The notes under the pieces: generated by a model
The model's input: only the letters and a program-made list of their open reading frames with translations
Databases searched by the model: none
Told to the model about the DNA's origin: nothing
Shown: positions 25,939-33,183 of the stretch, in pieces
Layout: each line of letters opens with the position of its first letter
How positions within the stretch are numbered: the first letter of the stretch is position 1
DNA from: Streptomyces sp. B3I8
GTDB taxonomy: Bacteria; Actinomycetota; Actinomycetes; Streptomycetales; Streptomycetaceae
Direction of reading: 5' to 3'
Length of the DNA: 64,000 bases
Assembly: GCF_030816915.1 (NCBI RefSeq)
Contig: NZ_JAUSYN010000002.1
Span: 3,361,501-3,425,500 of the forward strand
Translations under genes and position numbers: made by a program

Positions 25939-26388
25939 ATGGCCCTCCGTAAGCTCGGTAAGGACCCGGAGAGTCCCAGTGGCGGCTCGCCCACCATCTA
26001 CCTCGACGAGGAGAACGGTGACCGAGTTGCACGTCTAGCCATCCAATGGTGCAGGGCCCTGCGGATCACCGCATCAAGTCGACAAAAGCGCAGCTCAGAG
26101 AGGGTTGCGGCGCTAACCCTCCCGTCGCTCATTCTCAGCGCGCTGTCGGGAATGCCCGCGGTCCCCAGAAGGGGTGGAGCCCCATCGGCGCTCCGCTCGT
26201 GCGTGCTGCGCGCACGCCCTACTAAAGCGGTGGTCGGTGCCAGGCCCATTGGGCTCGAAGTACTGACCGGCGTGCGCCCGGATCGCCTGACGCCAACGGC
26301 CATGCGCCCTGCCCTGCATGGGCAAGGTGCCCCAGGCTGGATGCCCGAACTCAAGGCGGATCAGTGGGAGGGGAAGGACCGTGGGTGA
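25939..26388 (+). pseudogene. 5' fragment of a small conserved actinobacterial protein, joined to unrelated sequence
   Basis: Strong ribosome site GAGGAGG and ATG open a frame whose first 30 residues (MALRKLGKDPESPSGGSPTI, then YLDEENGDR) match a common small Streptomyces protein that usually stands beside an HTH gene and continues with a YxxQGW segment. After residue 30 the resemblance stops and codon bias disappears, although the frame runs open to 26388. I infer a recombination or deletion junction near 26025. The family is recalled from memory and has no name I can give with confidence. Confidence 0.45.
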
Positions 26389-26545
26389 GTGGAAGCAGGG
26401 CAAGTGTGGTTGGCCGACGGATCGAGGCAGCTGCCGCAACAAGACGATGAAGGACACGTCGCGTTGCTACCTCCACCAAGGTGGCTGGACGAAGCGTGGC
26501 CAGGCCGAGCTAAAGAAAAGGGCGAGCAAGCGCCGCAAGAAGTGA
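26381..26545 (+). CDS. Small Cys/His zinc-knuckle-like basic protein
   Basis: 54 aa from a GTG at 26381 with GGGGAAGG upstream. The pattern CGWPTDRGSC, then SRCYLHQGGWTKRG spaces Cys, Cys, Cys, His like a small zinc finger and recalls short phage or plasmid proteins ending in C-x2-H-x-G-G. The tail is strongly basic (KKRASKRRKK), suiting nucleic acid binding. Below the size usually annotated, but start signal and motif spacing support it. Confidence 0.5.
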   Translation: MGEWKQGKCGWPTDRGSCRNKTMKDTSRCYLHQGGWTKRGQAELKKRASKRRKK

Positions 26546-26913
26546 GCCGAAGTCGCGGGGTGAGTGTCTCACTGCGTGACAACGTCGACGGACGAGCACG
26601 GACGTCTGTGGACCGTCAGTGCAGGTGAGCGCCACACCAGCCCAAGGCCAGGCGCCCGATCAAGTTGCTTCGGGACGAAGAGGTCGAAACGCAATGCTCC
26701 CCTACCGCGGCTCCCTCCTCGAGGGTCGCTCGGACGCACGTCATCCAGCAGCGTGGCGGAGGCCGGCGGTGGTGCAGCGAGGCACACGCGCGCCTGATCG
26801 GTTGGCGCCGCCGCCGTCGTGGCGGACTGTCGTCGGCTGCGGCACAACGAACCCGCGTCGATGCTCGCCACGATGTGATCGCGAGTGTCGGTGACGGGTG
26901 CTACAACGGCCGC
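26546..26913. other. Gene-free stretch upstream of the Imm10-like gene
   Basis: Open frames exist on both strands but show neither a ribosome site nor family resemblance. Probably degraded sequence plus the promoter of the next gene. Confidence 0.4.
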
Positions 26914-27327
26914 ATGACGTACAGATTCACGGCGCAGCTTGCTTGCGGTCTCGACGAGGCGGACCAAGGCGACTGTGTCATGGCGGGGGTGGCCGAGTCG
27001 GACGACGAGGCGGCGTTCTCCCTGCTGTTCATGTGTGACTTCGACGAGCCCGACTCGCAAGAAGTGCGTCTCGGCATGGACACACACTGCCTCGTCACAC
27101 CCGACCAGGGCACCGCCTACGGCTGCGTACGCGAAGTGGAACTGGACGGCGACGTACTGCGAGTGACACTGGACCCCTCGTCGCTGGACGCCCTCGGCTT
27201 GGCCGATCCCGTCGTCGAGGCCTTGCTCAGGGCGCCGGTGGCCGACGTGACACGCATGCTCGAGGTACTGCCGCGCACCCTGGCCTACGGGCGCCCGGAA
27301 GCCCGCCCAAGACTGATCAGGCTGTAG
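26914..27327 (+). CDS. Imm10-like immunity protein, without an adjacent toxin
   Basis: 137 aa from an ATG at 26914 (MTYRFTAQLACGLDEADQGD). The layout matches the Imm10 family: ESDDEAAFSLLFMCDFDEPD, then LGMDTHCLVTPDQGTAYGCV near residue 65, a strand pair REVELDGDVLRVTLDPSSLD and ALGLADPVVEALLRAP near 100. Imm10 proteins normally lie next to a polymorphic toxin; none is visible here, so it may act as an orphan antidote carried by the element. Family call is moderate, made by eye. Confidence 0.6.
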   Translation: MTYRFTAQLACGLDEADQGDCVMAGVAESDDEAAFSLLFMCDFDEPDSQEVRLGMDTHCLVTPDQGTAYGCVREVELDGDVLRVTLDPSSLDALGLADPVVEALLRAPVADVTRMLEVLPRTLAYGRPEARPRLIRL

Positions 27328-27562
27328 GGAGTTCAGCGGCCGAGTACAACAACCGAACCCGCCCGAGGATGCCTTCGGAGGGTGGCATCCCGACCGGTAT
27401 GAACGCGGACGGCTGTTCTCATCGGAGCCACATATCAGAAGGCTTCCGACATCCACTGCTGACATCAACGACACCGGACGAGGGCGTACATCAGCACCCC
27501 TGTCCGGCCGTCGCACCAGTGGACGACAGCCGCCGCAGCGGGTTCGGATCGAACTCTTGAAA

Positions 27563-27597
27563 CGGGTGTCGCAGGTTCGAATCCTGCCGGGGCACCA
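27563..27597 (+). repeat. 3' end of a tRNA-Arg gene (att-site remnant)
   Basis: 35 bases, CGGGTGTCGCAGGTTCGAAT then CCTGCCGGGGCACCA, match the variable loop, T arm, acceptor 3' strand and CCA of a Streptomyces tRNA-Arg(CCT) as I recall it. The 5' half is absent. A terminator follows directly, as after real tRNA genes. Such fragments mark the far end of elements integrated into that tRNA. Confidence 0.65.
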
Positions 27598-27602
27598 GGG
27601 GA

Positions 27603-27634
27603 AACGGCCCGAGCCGATCATGGTCCGGGCCGTT
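27603..27634 (+). terminator. Hairpin after the tRNA-Arg scrap
   Basis: Stem AACGGCCC / GGGCCGTT (ten pairs with flanking bases) around a 14-nt loop, six bases after the remnant CCA. Confidence 0.6.
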
Positions 27635-28064
27635 CCGACACGCGCCGTTGTGGCGGGCTTTCGTCGGCTGAGGCCGAGAACGGGCCGCGACGAAGGTGCC
27701 GGTCCGGCCGTCCGCCGAACGAAGCCACGCACCGGCAGAGCTGGGGGCCCCTGCAGAGCCTCAAGGCCGTTGTGCGGCCGCCCGTAGGCGAACGCGTGAC
27801 CCACTCCGTGCGCCGCTCTGCCACCGAGCCCAGGGCGCCGATCTCTCGTTCACTCGTTCGGCACCTGGGGGTGTGCGAAAGCATCTGTGTCCACCTAACG
27901 TCGCTATGTGTGTCCAATCGCTACGCACAGTGGTTGGCCCCGAAATCCGACGTGACGGATGAACATCCCTCGCCGCCATCCGGGCTGCCAGTACCTGTGG
28001 GTGGCCTCGTCCCGTTGACGGGGCCCCTGCGGCGTCCCGGTCCCCAATCACGAGGAGGACTTCC

Positions 28065-28439
28065 ATGGCTCGAATCACTCGCTCGACGCTGGGCCGCTTC
28101 GGCTCCCGCCCCCGTTGGTGGTCGCTCAGCGTTGCACTGCTGCTCGCGATAGGCGCGGCGCCGTTGCTGTTGTCACCAGTCAGTGGGCAAGCAAAGGCGG
28201 AAAGCCCTAAGGCGGCCAAGGCCGCCTCGAGCAACACCATTCCTCGGTCCGCCCACACCGGAGGTGGGATTGCGGAGCTGACGAAGTGGGAGTACGCGTC
28301 CGTGCCGCTGCTCGTCCACGCCACGAAGCAGATTCTGGACACCTGGGGCGAGGACGGCTGGGAGCTCGTCCAGGTCGTGCCCGGGCCGAACAACCCCGAG
28401 CAGCTGGTGGCCTACCTGAAGCGGCCGAAGTTCGCATGA
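28065..28439 (+). CDS. Exported or anchored DUF4177-like protein
   Basis: 124 aa. Residues 19-42 form a signal or anchor segment (WWSLSVALLLAIGAAPLLLS) after basic residues. The last 55 residues (KWEYASVPLLVHATKQILDT, WGEDGWELVQVV, then VAYLKR) closely match the short cytosolic DUF4177-type protein conserved in Streptomyces. Here that core follows a secretory leader and a Lys/Ala/Ser linker, an uncommon arrangement. ATG start with GAGGAGG upstream. It is the last gene before the right att repeat. Confidence 0.7.
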   Translation: MARITRSTLGRFGSRPRWWSLSVALLLAIGAAPLLLSPVSGQAKAESPKAAKAASSNTIPRSAHTGGGIAELTKWEYASVPLLVHATKQILDTWGEDGWELVQVVPGPNNPEQLVAYLKRPKFA

Positions 28440-28654
28440 GAACCGACGCGCCATGACCTGGCGACGGACCCGTCCATGGGGCGAGCGTCCTCCGTCGCAC
28501 GGCAGTCTCGGTTTCCGTCTCATTCAGCGTCGTTCACAGCCGTTCAGGCGAGACCCGGAACTGTCCCCGCACCGGCGGTCGGCCGCTCATGAACGCAGGT
28601 GAACACCCCCGCACGCTGCCCAACATCCCACCACCACAGTGGGAACGCGTGTTC
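28440..28654. other. Right margin of the first element, no gene
   Basis: About 215 bp with no supported gene before the right att repeat; the last bases (GCGTGTT at 28647) extend the repeat homology into the tRNA anticodon stem. Confidence 0.4.
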
Positions 28655-28727
28655 GGGGCAACCCCTCACGAGTTCGAATCTCGTATCCTCCGCCAGTGCC
28701 TCACCGGGCACGATGTCGAAGGGCCCC
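28655..28727 (+). repeat. Middle (attR) copy of the 73-bp direct repeat
   Basis: Identical at 73/73 positions to 16356-16428, covering the tRNA-Ser(GGA) variable arm, T arm, acceptor 3' strand, GCCA and 32 bp beyond. The 5' half of the tRNA is missing. A hairpin (GGGCCCCCTGGAAACAGGGG then GCCC) follows at 28721-28744. Confidence 0.95.
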
Positions 28728-28757
28728 CTGGAAACAGGGGGCCCTTCGTCGTTGTCC

Positions 28758-29070
28758 TCAAGCGCCGTTGTCCTGGTCTTTGTCCACAGCGAGGTTTTCC
28801 GGGGCTCCCCAGATGGCGTGCTCGATCTTCCGGGCCGCTCCCCCGGGCTCCCGTCCCATGATCGAGTCGGCCACGACGTCAGGGACCCCGAGGACCAGGA
28901 GGACGGTCTCGGCGGTGTGCCGAGCGTCGTGAAGGCGGCCGTTCCGAACGCCGGCGTCCCGGAGAAGCCGCTTCCGGATGTGGCAGTCGGTGTTCGGGCT
29001 CAGCGGCCCGGGAGTCGGCCACCGCCCGGAGCCGGCTCGTCGAACTGTGCGGGAGAGTCCCTCAGGAACA
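28758..29070 (-). pseudogene. C-terminal remnant of a tyrosine-recombinase integrase
   Basis: The minus-strand frame ending at 28758 reads PLSPNTDCHIRKRLLRDAGV, NGRLHDARHTAETVLLVLGV then PDVVADSIMG. This is the catalytic C-terminus of actinobacterial element integrases: HDARHTA is the box II H-x-x-R motif. Past it, the position of the nucleophilic Tyr (usually in R-Y-x-H) reads RKIEH, so the active Tyr is gone. Upstream of about 29070 the frame has no integrase character and runs into the VOC gene, so the N-terminal three quarters are lost. It ends 31 bp from the att repeat. Confidence 0.8.
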
Positions 29071-29090
29071 TGCCGCCGGCTCCACAGCGT

Positions 29091-29543
29091 TCAGCCCGCG
29101 GTGAGGCCGGAGAATGCTTCGGTCGTGAGCTCCTGGAGCTCGGCGAGCGGGACGTCGCGGAGATGCTGTGTGAGCCCCCACCGATGACCGAAGGGGTCGA
29201 GCAGCTGACCTTCTCGCTCGCCCCAGAAGGTGTTGCTCAACGGACGAATCACGGTGGCCCCGGCATCGACGGCCCGCTGCCAGGTGTCATCGACATCGTC
29301 GACATGCAGGTAGACGGCACCGTAGGTGCCGCCGAAGTGCTGCGGCCCGAAGGACTCCATCTCGGGGAACTCGTCGGCCAGCATCAGGGTGAGCGTCCCG
29401 ATGCGGACCTGGACGTGGATCAGCCGGCCGCCGGGTACCACCAGCCTGGTGAGCTCCGTGGCTCCGAAGGCCTGTCGGTACCAGGCGGATGCCTCGTCCG
29501 CGCCGCGAGCGGTCAGGTGCAGGGTGTGGGAGCTGAACGACAT
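29091..29543 (-). CDS. VOC-superfamily (glyoxalase/PhnB-like) protein
   Basis: 150 aa built from two beta-alpha-beta-beta-beta modules: HLTARGADEASAWYRQAFGA near residue 8, HVQVRIGTLTLMLADEFPE near 47, AVYLHVDDVDDTWQRAVDAG near 75 and the closing LLDPFGHRWGLTQHL near 118, typical of PhnB/EhpR-like proteins. ATG at 29543 with AGGAAGG upstream. Ligand unknown. It lies between the integrase scrap and the sigma gene, same strand. Confidence 0.85.
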   Translation of the reverse strand: MSFSSHTLHLTARGADEASAWYRQAFGATELTRLVVPGGRLIHVQVRIGTLTLMLADEFPEMESFGPQHFGGTYGAVYLHVDDVDDTWQRAVDAGATVIRPLSNTFWGEREGQLLDPFGHRWGLTQHLRDVPLAELQELTTEAFSGLTAG

Positions 29544-29664
29544 CGGTGCTTCCTTCCTGAGATATAGGTGCGGCCGGTTCGAGCACGGCATCGCAGCGCG
29601 CCGACGGCCCGACCGATCGACGGCCTTGCCGCGGGAGTCGTCAGGCTCGAGGTCGACGCGCGCC

Positions 29665-30597
29665 TCAGCTGCCCCATGACTGCAGCTTGTCCGGGTTTCG
29701 AATCGCCCAGATACGTCGGATACGGGACTCGTCGATGTCGAACGCGTACACGGTCAGCACCTCACTGCCGTTCACCGCGACGAGCCCCGGTTGGCCATTG
29801 ACGGTCCGCTCGAGGAGGTCGAGCCGGCCCGCGAGACCCGCCAGGTGTACCAGCAACTCCGCGACCCGAAGGTGGCCCTGGACCGGCACCGGCGAGGCCA
29901 TCGCGCGACCGCCACCGTCGGCGATGGCGACGACCGACGGGTCGAGGAGTCGTACCAGGGCATCAACGTCCTTGGCCTGCCACGCCTGCCGGAACTCACC
30001 GACGATGGCAGAACGCCGCCGCGCCCGTACACCTCGGGTGCGGGCAGCAGCCACTCGTCGACGACCCGACGAGGCGAGTTCGCGGCAGGCACCCGGCGTG
30101 CGGCCGACGATCTCCGCGACCTCGTTGAACGGCACCCGGAACACGTCGTGCAGCATGAAGGCGACGCGCTCGGCCGGCGTCATCGAGTCGAGCACGACCA
30201 GGAACGCCATCTCGACGGACTCGTCCAACGTGATGTCGTCGGCGGGATCCCTCGCCGTCGATCCGTGGGAGAGCTCGCTCCACTCGGCCCGCGCCGGCAG
30301 CGGCTCCGGAATCCACTCACCGACGTACCGCTCGCGGCGCATCCGCGCCGAACGGAGCTGGTCCATGCAGATCCGGCTCACGACAGTGGTCAGCCAGGCT
30401 GCGGGATTCGCGATGGCGTCCCGGCGCTCGACAGGTTGCGCGAACCAACGGGTGTACGCCTCCTGGACGGCATCCTCCGCCTCGGTCAGCGAGCCGAGCA
30501 GCCGGTAGGCGATATTGGCGAGGTTGCGCCGCTCCGCCATGAGCCGCTCGTCCGCAAGGTGCGCCGGAGCGTCTTCGTTTCCGCCTGTGATGTCCAT
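29665..30597 (-). CDS. ECF41-type RNA polymerase sigma factor with SnoaL-like extension
   Basis: 310 aa. Sigma-70 region 2 spans about residues 20-90 (YRLLGSLTEAEDAVQEAYTR; AAWLTTVVSRICMDQLRSAR), region 4 about 120-180 (LVVLDSMTPAERVAFMLHDV; FNEVAEIVGRTPGACRELAS), then a roughly 100-residue NTF2/SnoaL-like domain (FRQAWQAKDVDALVRLLDPS; the DGGGR motif; and a final NPDKL). DGGGR and NPDKL are the known hallmarks of group ECF41, where the C-terminal domain controls activity instead of an anti-sigma factor. Divergent from the FMN reductase, a likely target. Confidence 0.9.
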   Translation of the reverse strand: MDITGGNEDAPAHLADERLMAERRNLANIAYRLLGSLTEAEDAVQEAYTRWFAQPVERRDAIANPAAWLTTVVSRICMDQLRSARMRRERYVGEWIPEPLPARAEWSELSHGSTARDPADDITLDESVEMAFLVVLDSMTPAERVAFMLHDVFRVPFNEVAEIVGRTPGACRELASSGRRRVAAARTRGVRARRRSAIVGEFRQAWQAKDVDALVRLLDPSVVAIADGGGRAMASPVPVQGHLRVAELLVHLAGLAGRLDLLERTVNGQPGLVAVNGSEVLTVYAFDIDESRIRRIWAIRNPDKLQSWGS

Positions 30598-30806
30598 TCG
30601 GTCAGCGCCTTTCGCTCGCCACGTACGAACCCTCCTGCGAGATACGACGGATCAGGCCCCGCGAACGTCAGCGGGCGACCAACGGCCACCCGTCTCCTGA
30701 CGATCGGGGCCACTGCCGCGTCGGTGTGGGCGTTGGCACAGCGGTCGGCCACAGCGGCGACCGCGTGCCCATGGTTCGCCCCGATCTCGCGACAGGAGAA
30801 CGCATC

Positions 30807-31385
30807 ATGACCAAGATCGGCATCATCATCGGCAGTACGCGTCCGGGACGGCTCGGCACGCAGGTCGCCGGGTGGGTCCACGACGTCGCGGCGCGGAGGT
30901 CCGACGCCGAGTTCGAGCTCGTCGATCTCGCCGAGTTCCGGCTTCCGCTCTTCGACCAGCCGGTTCCCCCCGCCATGGGCGGAACCGGAGGCCCCGAGGC
31001 GAGGGCCTGGGTGCGCACGATCGACAGGCTCGACGGATTCGTGTTCGTCACGCCGGAGTACAACACCCAGCTCCCCGGCGCACTCAAGAACGCCATCGAC
31101 TTCGTCTACGCCGGCTGGGCGAACAAGGCCGCCGGGATCGTCGCTTACGGCGTCGCGGGCGGCGCCGGGTCCGCGGCCCAGTTGCGGCAGATCTGCGGTC
31201 TGCTCGGGCTCGCGGACGTGCCGTCCCAGGTCTCCCTTCACCTGGCCACGGACTTCGAGAACTTCACGGTGTTCACTCCGAGTGAGTCCAGGGCGCGCTC
31301 GTTGGAGGAACTGCTCGACCGTGTCGTCGCCTGGACCGCGGCACTCGAGCCCGTGCGAAGTGCCCGCGCGGTGTCCGTCGCCTGA
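30807..31385 (+). CDS. NADPH-dependent FMN reductase family protein
   Basis: 192-aa flavodoxin-like oxidoreductase. MTKIGIIIGSTRPGRLG holds the phosphate-binding loop; FVFVTPEYNTQLPGALKNAI near residue 73 is the family hallmark, followed by KAAGIVAYGVAGGAGSAAQL near 105. ATG at 30807 with AGGAGA upstream. Opposite the ECF41 sigma gene; oxidoreductases are common ECF41 neighbours. Likely co-transcribed with the next gene 52 bp downstream. Confidence 0.88.
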   Translation: MTKIGIIIGSTRPGRLGTQVAGWVHDVAARRSDAEFELVDLAEFRLPLFDQPVPPAMGGTGGPEARAWVRTIDRLDGFVFVTPEYNTQLPGALKNAIDFVYAGWANKAAGIVAYGVAGGAGSAAQLRQICGLLGLADVPSQVSLHLATDFENFTVFTPSESRARSLEELLDRVVAWTAALEPVRSARAVSVA

Positions 31386-31437
31386 GCCGCCTCCCCCGAG
31401 GGACAACCGATTGAGACCAGAAGGGAGAGGATCGATC

Positions 31438-32283
31438 ATGCCTCATCTCACCGTCCATGCTCTCGAGCCTCAGATCACCGGGCACGAGGACGACCTCATC
31501 GCCCGGCTCACGGACGCGGTCACCTCCGTCTACGGAGAGTGGGCTCGCAACCTCGTGGTCGTACAGCTCGCGGGACTCGCGGTCGGCCGCTGGGCCGTCG
31601 GCGGGGTCGCGCGCCATGAGTCAGCGCCGACCGTGACGCTCGCCGTCCGGGAAAAGTCGCTCACCCGGTCCGACGGGCCGCGGATCGCGGCCCGGCTCGT
31701 CGCCGCGGTGACAGACGCGGTCGCCATGGCGCTCGGCGAGCAACATCGCGGCAGGATCGTCGTCGACCTGGTCGCCACACGCGACGACCGCACCGCCGTC
31801 GGCGGCCGTCTCGTGGGCGAGGCGGTGAGGAGTGAACCGGACGAGCTGAGGGACCGCTTCGAGATCGAGGCGCTCCGCGCGGAGTTCACGGACGCGGCGA
31901 TGATGAACGACCACGATCGACTTGCCTCACTCTTCATGCCGGACGGCGTTGTCCGAATTCCGGACGCCGGCATCGAGGCCGTCGGCCACGACGGCATTCG
32001 GGGTCTCGGGCAGCGACGTGAGGCCGGCTTCGAGGTCTTCGCCCAGACGACCCACCCCGGGGTCGTCTCACTCTCAGGAGACACCGCAACCGGCCGCGCC
32101 TGTCTCTCCGAGGTCATCCGGACGCGTGGTGGCGCCTCGCACCTCAATCACGCGATCTACCACGATCGCTACCGGCGCACCCCGGACGGCTGGCGCTTCG
32201 CTGAACGCGTGTATGAGATTCGTTACCTGGACTCGACACCACTCGCCGGGAGTCCTGGTGGATCCGTCGCGGATCACGGATAG
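31438..32283 (+). CDS. Tautomerase domain fused to a SnoaL-like domain
   Basis: 281 aa. The N-terminal 125 residues resemble 4-oxalocrotonate tautomerase-like proteins (MPHLTVHALEPQITGHEDDL; Pro right after Met is the catalytic base of that family). From about residue 140 an NTF2/SnoaL domain begins: EALRAEFTDAAMMNDHDRLA, SLFMPDGVVRIPDAG, then FRRTPDGWRF-like end (RRTPDGWRFAERVYEIRYL). SnoaL-type proteins often accompany ECF41 sigma factors, whose own C-terminal domain is of this fold. ATG at 31438 with GGGAGAGG upstream. Confidence 0.75.
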   Translation: MPHLTVHALEPQITGHEDDLIARLTDAVTSVYGEWARNLVVVQLAGLAVGRWAVGGVARHESAPTVTLAVREKSLTRSDGPRIAARLVAAVTDAVAMALGEQHRGRIVVDLVATRDDRTAVGGRLVGEAVRSEPDELRDRFEIEALRAEFTDAAMMNDHDRLASLFMPDGVVRIPDAGIEAVGHDGIRGLGQRREAGFEVFAQTTHPGVVSLSGDTATGRACLSEVIRTRGGASHLNHAIYHDRYRRTPDGWRFAERVYEIRYLDSTPLAGSPGGSVADHG

Positions 32284-32745
32284 TCGCATTCCGCGCAGAA
32301 CTCGTCACTGAGGTGTCGAGCGGCGAGGACCGGCTCCGGGTCCGGCCCGACCTCTCGGAGCATGCCGACACGACTCCCCCAAGAGAAGCGCGTTGTGGCA
32401 AGCCGGATCTTGTTCGAGTGGCAGCAGGTGATCATCTGGACGGAGGTTCAGGTGCGGCCGTGGGCATGAACCGTCCGTCTTTCGCCCGCACCGGCCGGCC
32501 CCCGCTTCTCCAGCGGACAGGCACGGTGCCGGATCTTCTCCACCTCGTCCTTGATCTCCGCTTCCCGGCCTGCTGCCCGCGTCAGCTCCACCGCGTTCAC
32601 CGGGCACGATGTCAAAGCCTCACTGTTGGCGGGGCCCTTCGTCGTTGTCCGTCTCGCGTGGGGTGTCGTTGTTGCGGTGGTGGGGCCGCGGTGGCAGTGT
32701 CTCCTCCCCGGTACGGGCGGGCCCCGTGCCGGGGAGGAGGAAGTG
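32284..32745. other. Gene-free junction region with a degenerate att copy
   Basis: No intact gene. A minus-strand open stretch near 32600-32500 (NAVELTRAAGREAEIKDEVE) has coding-like codons but soon stops, and may be another gene remnant. The att-like segment lies at 32598-32650. The end holds the ribosome site GGGGAGGAGG of the next gene. Confidence 0.45.
32598..32650 (+). repeat. Degenerate third copy of the att region
   Basis: TCACCGGGCACGATGTC (32597-32613) is identical to part of the 73-bp repeat, and GGGCCCTTCGTCGTTGTCC (32632-32650) is identical to the bases that follow the middle copy at 28740. Between and before them the sequence differs and the tRNA-derived part is lost. Confidence 0.65.
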
Positions 32746-33045
32746 GTGGGTTACGGGTACATCGGGTCGATGAAGGCAAAGCCCGGGTTTCGCGACGACG
32801 TCGTCTCCATTCTGTTGAGTGGTGCGGACGGGCTTCGTGAGGCCGGGTGCCATCTCTACGTGGTGGGTGTGGCCGACGACGATGACGTGACGATCTGGGT
32901 GACCGAGGTCTGGCAGAGCAGGGAGCACCACCGTGCTTCGCTGGAGTTGCCGGAGACCAGGGCCGCCATCGGCAGGGCGATGCCGATGCTGACGGGGGAG
33001 TTCACCGGGCAAGAGGTGTCCGTCCTGGGTGGGCTGGGGGTCTGA
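32746..33045 (+). CDS. Antibiotic-biosynthesis-monooxygenase (ABM) domain protein
   Basis: 99-aa dimeric alpha/beta-barrel protein of the ABM/quinol monooxygenase type: YGYIGSMKAKPGFRDDVVSI at the start, CHLYVVGVADDDDVTIWVTE near residue 40 and VWQSREHHRASLELPETRAA near 58. GTG start at 32746 with GGGGAGGAGG upstream; an adjacent GTG at 32743 would add one residue. Substrate unknown. First gene of the resumed core chromosome. Confidence 0.82.
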   Translation: MGYGYIGSMKAKPGFRDDVVSILLSGADGLREAGCHLYVVGVADDDDVTIWVTEVWQSREHHRASLELPETRAAIGRAMPMLTGEFTGQEVSVLGGLGV

Positions 33046-33085
33046 ACGTCGTCGCGGCCGCTTCCCCGACTGGTCTGCGTATGCG

Positions 33086-33121
33086 CCGAGGGGCCCCACC
33101 GTGTGTGGTGGGGCCCCTCGG
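33086..33121. terminator. Two-way terminator
   Basis: Stem CCGAGGGGCCCCACC / GGTGGGGCCCCTCGG, 15 bp, small loop, between the convergent ABM and DUF4232 genes. Confidence 0.85.
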
Positions 33122-33183
33122 CGGATGCGCCTCGCCGGTGTTCCGGCGCGGGCCGGCGGGCGGGGCCGGTACAGGTCCTCCGA

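Larger units (their letters stand above)
27328..28064. other. Gene-poor stretch containing a tRNA-Arg scrap
   Basis: No coding region I can support over about 740 bp. It holds the 3' end of a tRNA-Arg with terminator (listed separately) and otherwise sequence of weak codon bias. The end (28040-28060) gives the ribosome site GAGGAGG for the next gene. Confidence 0.45.
16356..28727. mobile_element. Integrated mobilizable element in tRNA-Ser(GGA), about 12.4 kb
   Basis: Bounded by the perfect 73-bp direct repeat overlapping the 3' half of tRNA-Ser(GGA), the standard result of site-specific integration by a tyrosine recombinase. Inside are a mobC-like gene and a relaxase, unknown small genes at the left end, a DUF317 gene typical of actinobacterial plasmids and elements, and cargo (GT8 glycosyltransferase, Stf0-like sulfotransferase, Imm10-like protein). 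I see no intact integrase, excisionase, replication initiator or FtsK/TraB translocase. It therefore looks like a mobilizable island that depends on outside functions, or a decayed integrative element. Coding density and codon bias fall off in places (22.0-22.6 and 26.5-28.0 kb). Confidence 0.85.
28655..32650. mobile_element. Probable older second element stacked in the same tRNA site
   Basis: Left border is the middle att repeat, right border a degenerate att-like segment at 32598-32650. A decayed tyrosine integrase lies 31 bp inside the left border with its 3' end facing the repeat, the usual integrase/attP arrangement. Cargo: VOC protein, ECF41-type sigma factor, FMN reductase, tautomerase-SnoaL fusion. 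Border decay suggests an older insertion than the one to its left. The cargo genes could instead be native chromosome, so the call is inference. Confidence 0.5.

Noticed and set aside
26569..27804. 411-codon minus-strand open frame containing GRIRTCDTRF
   Set aside because: That peptide is the well-known false translation of an antisense tRNA-Arg; it revealed the tRNA remnant rather than a gene.
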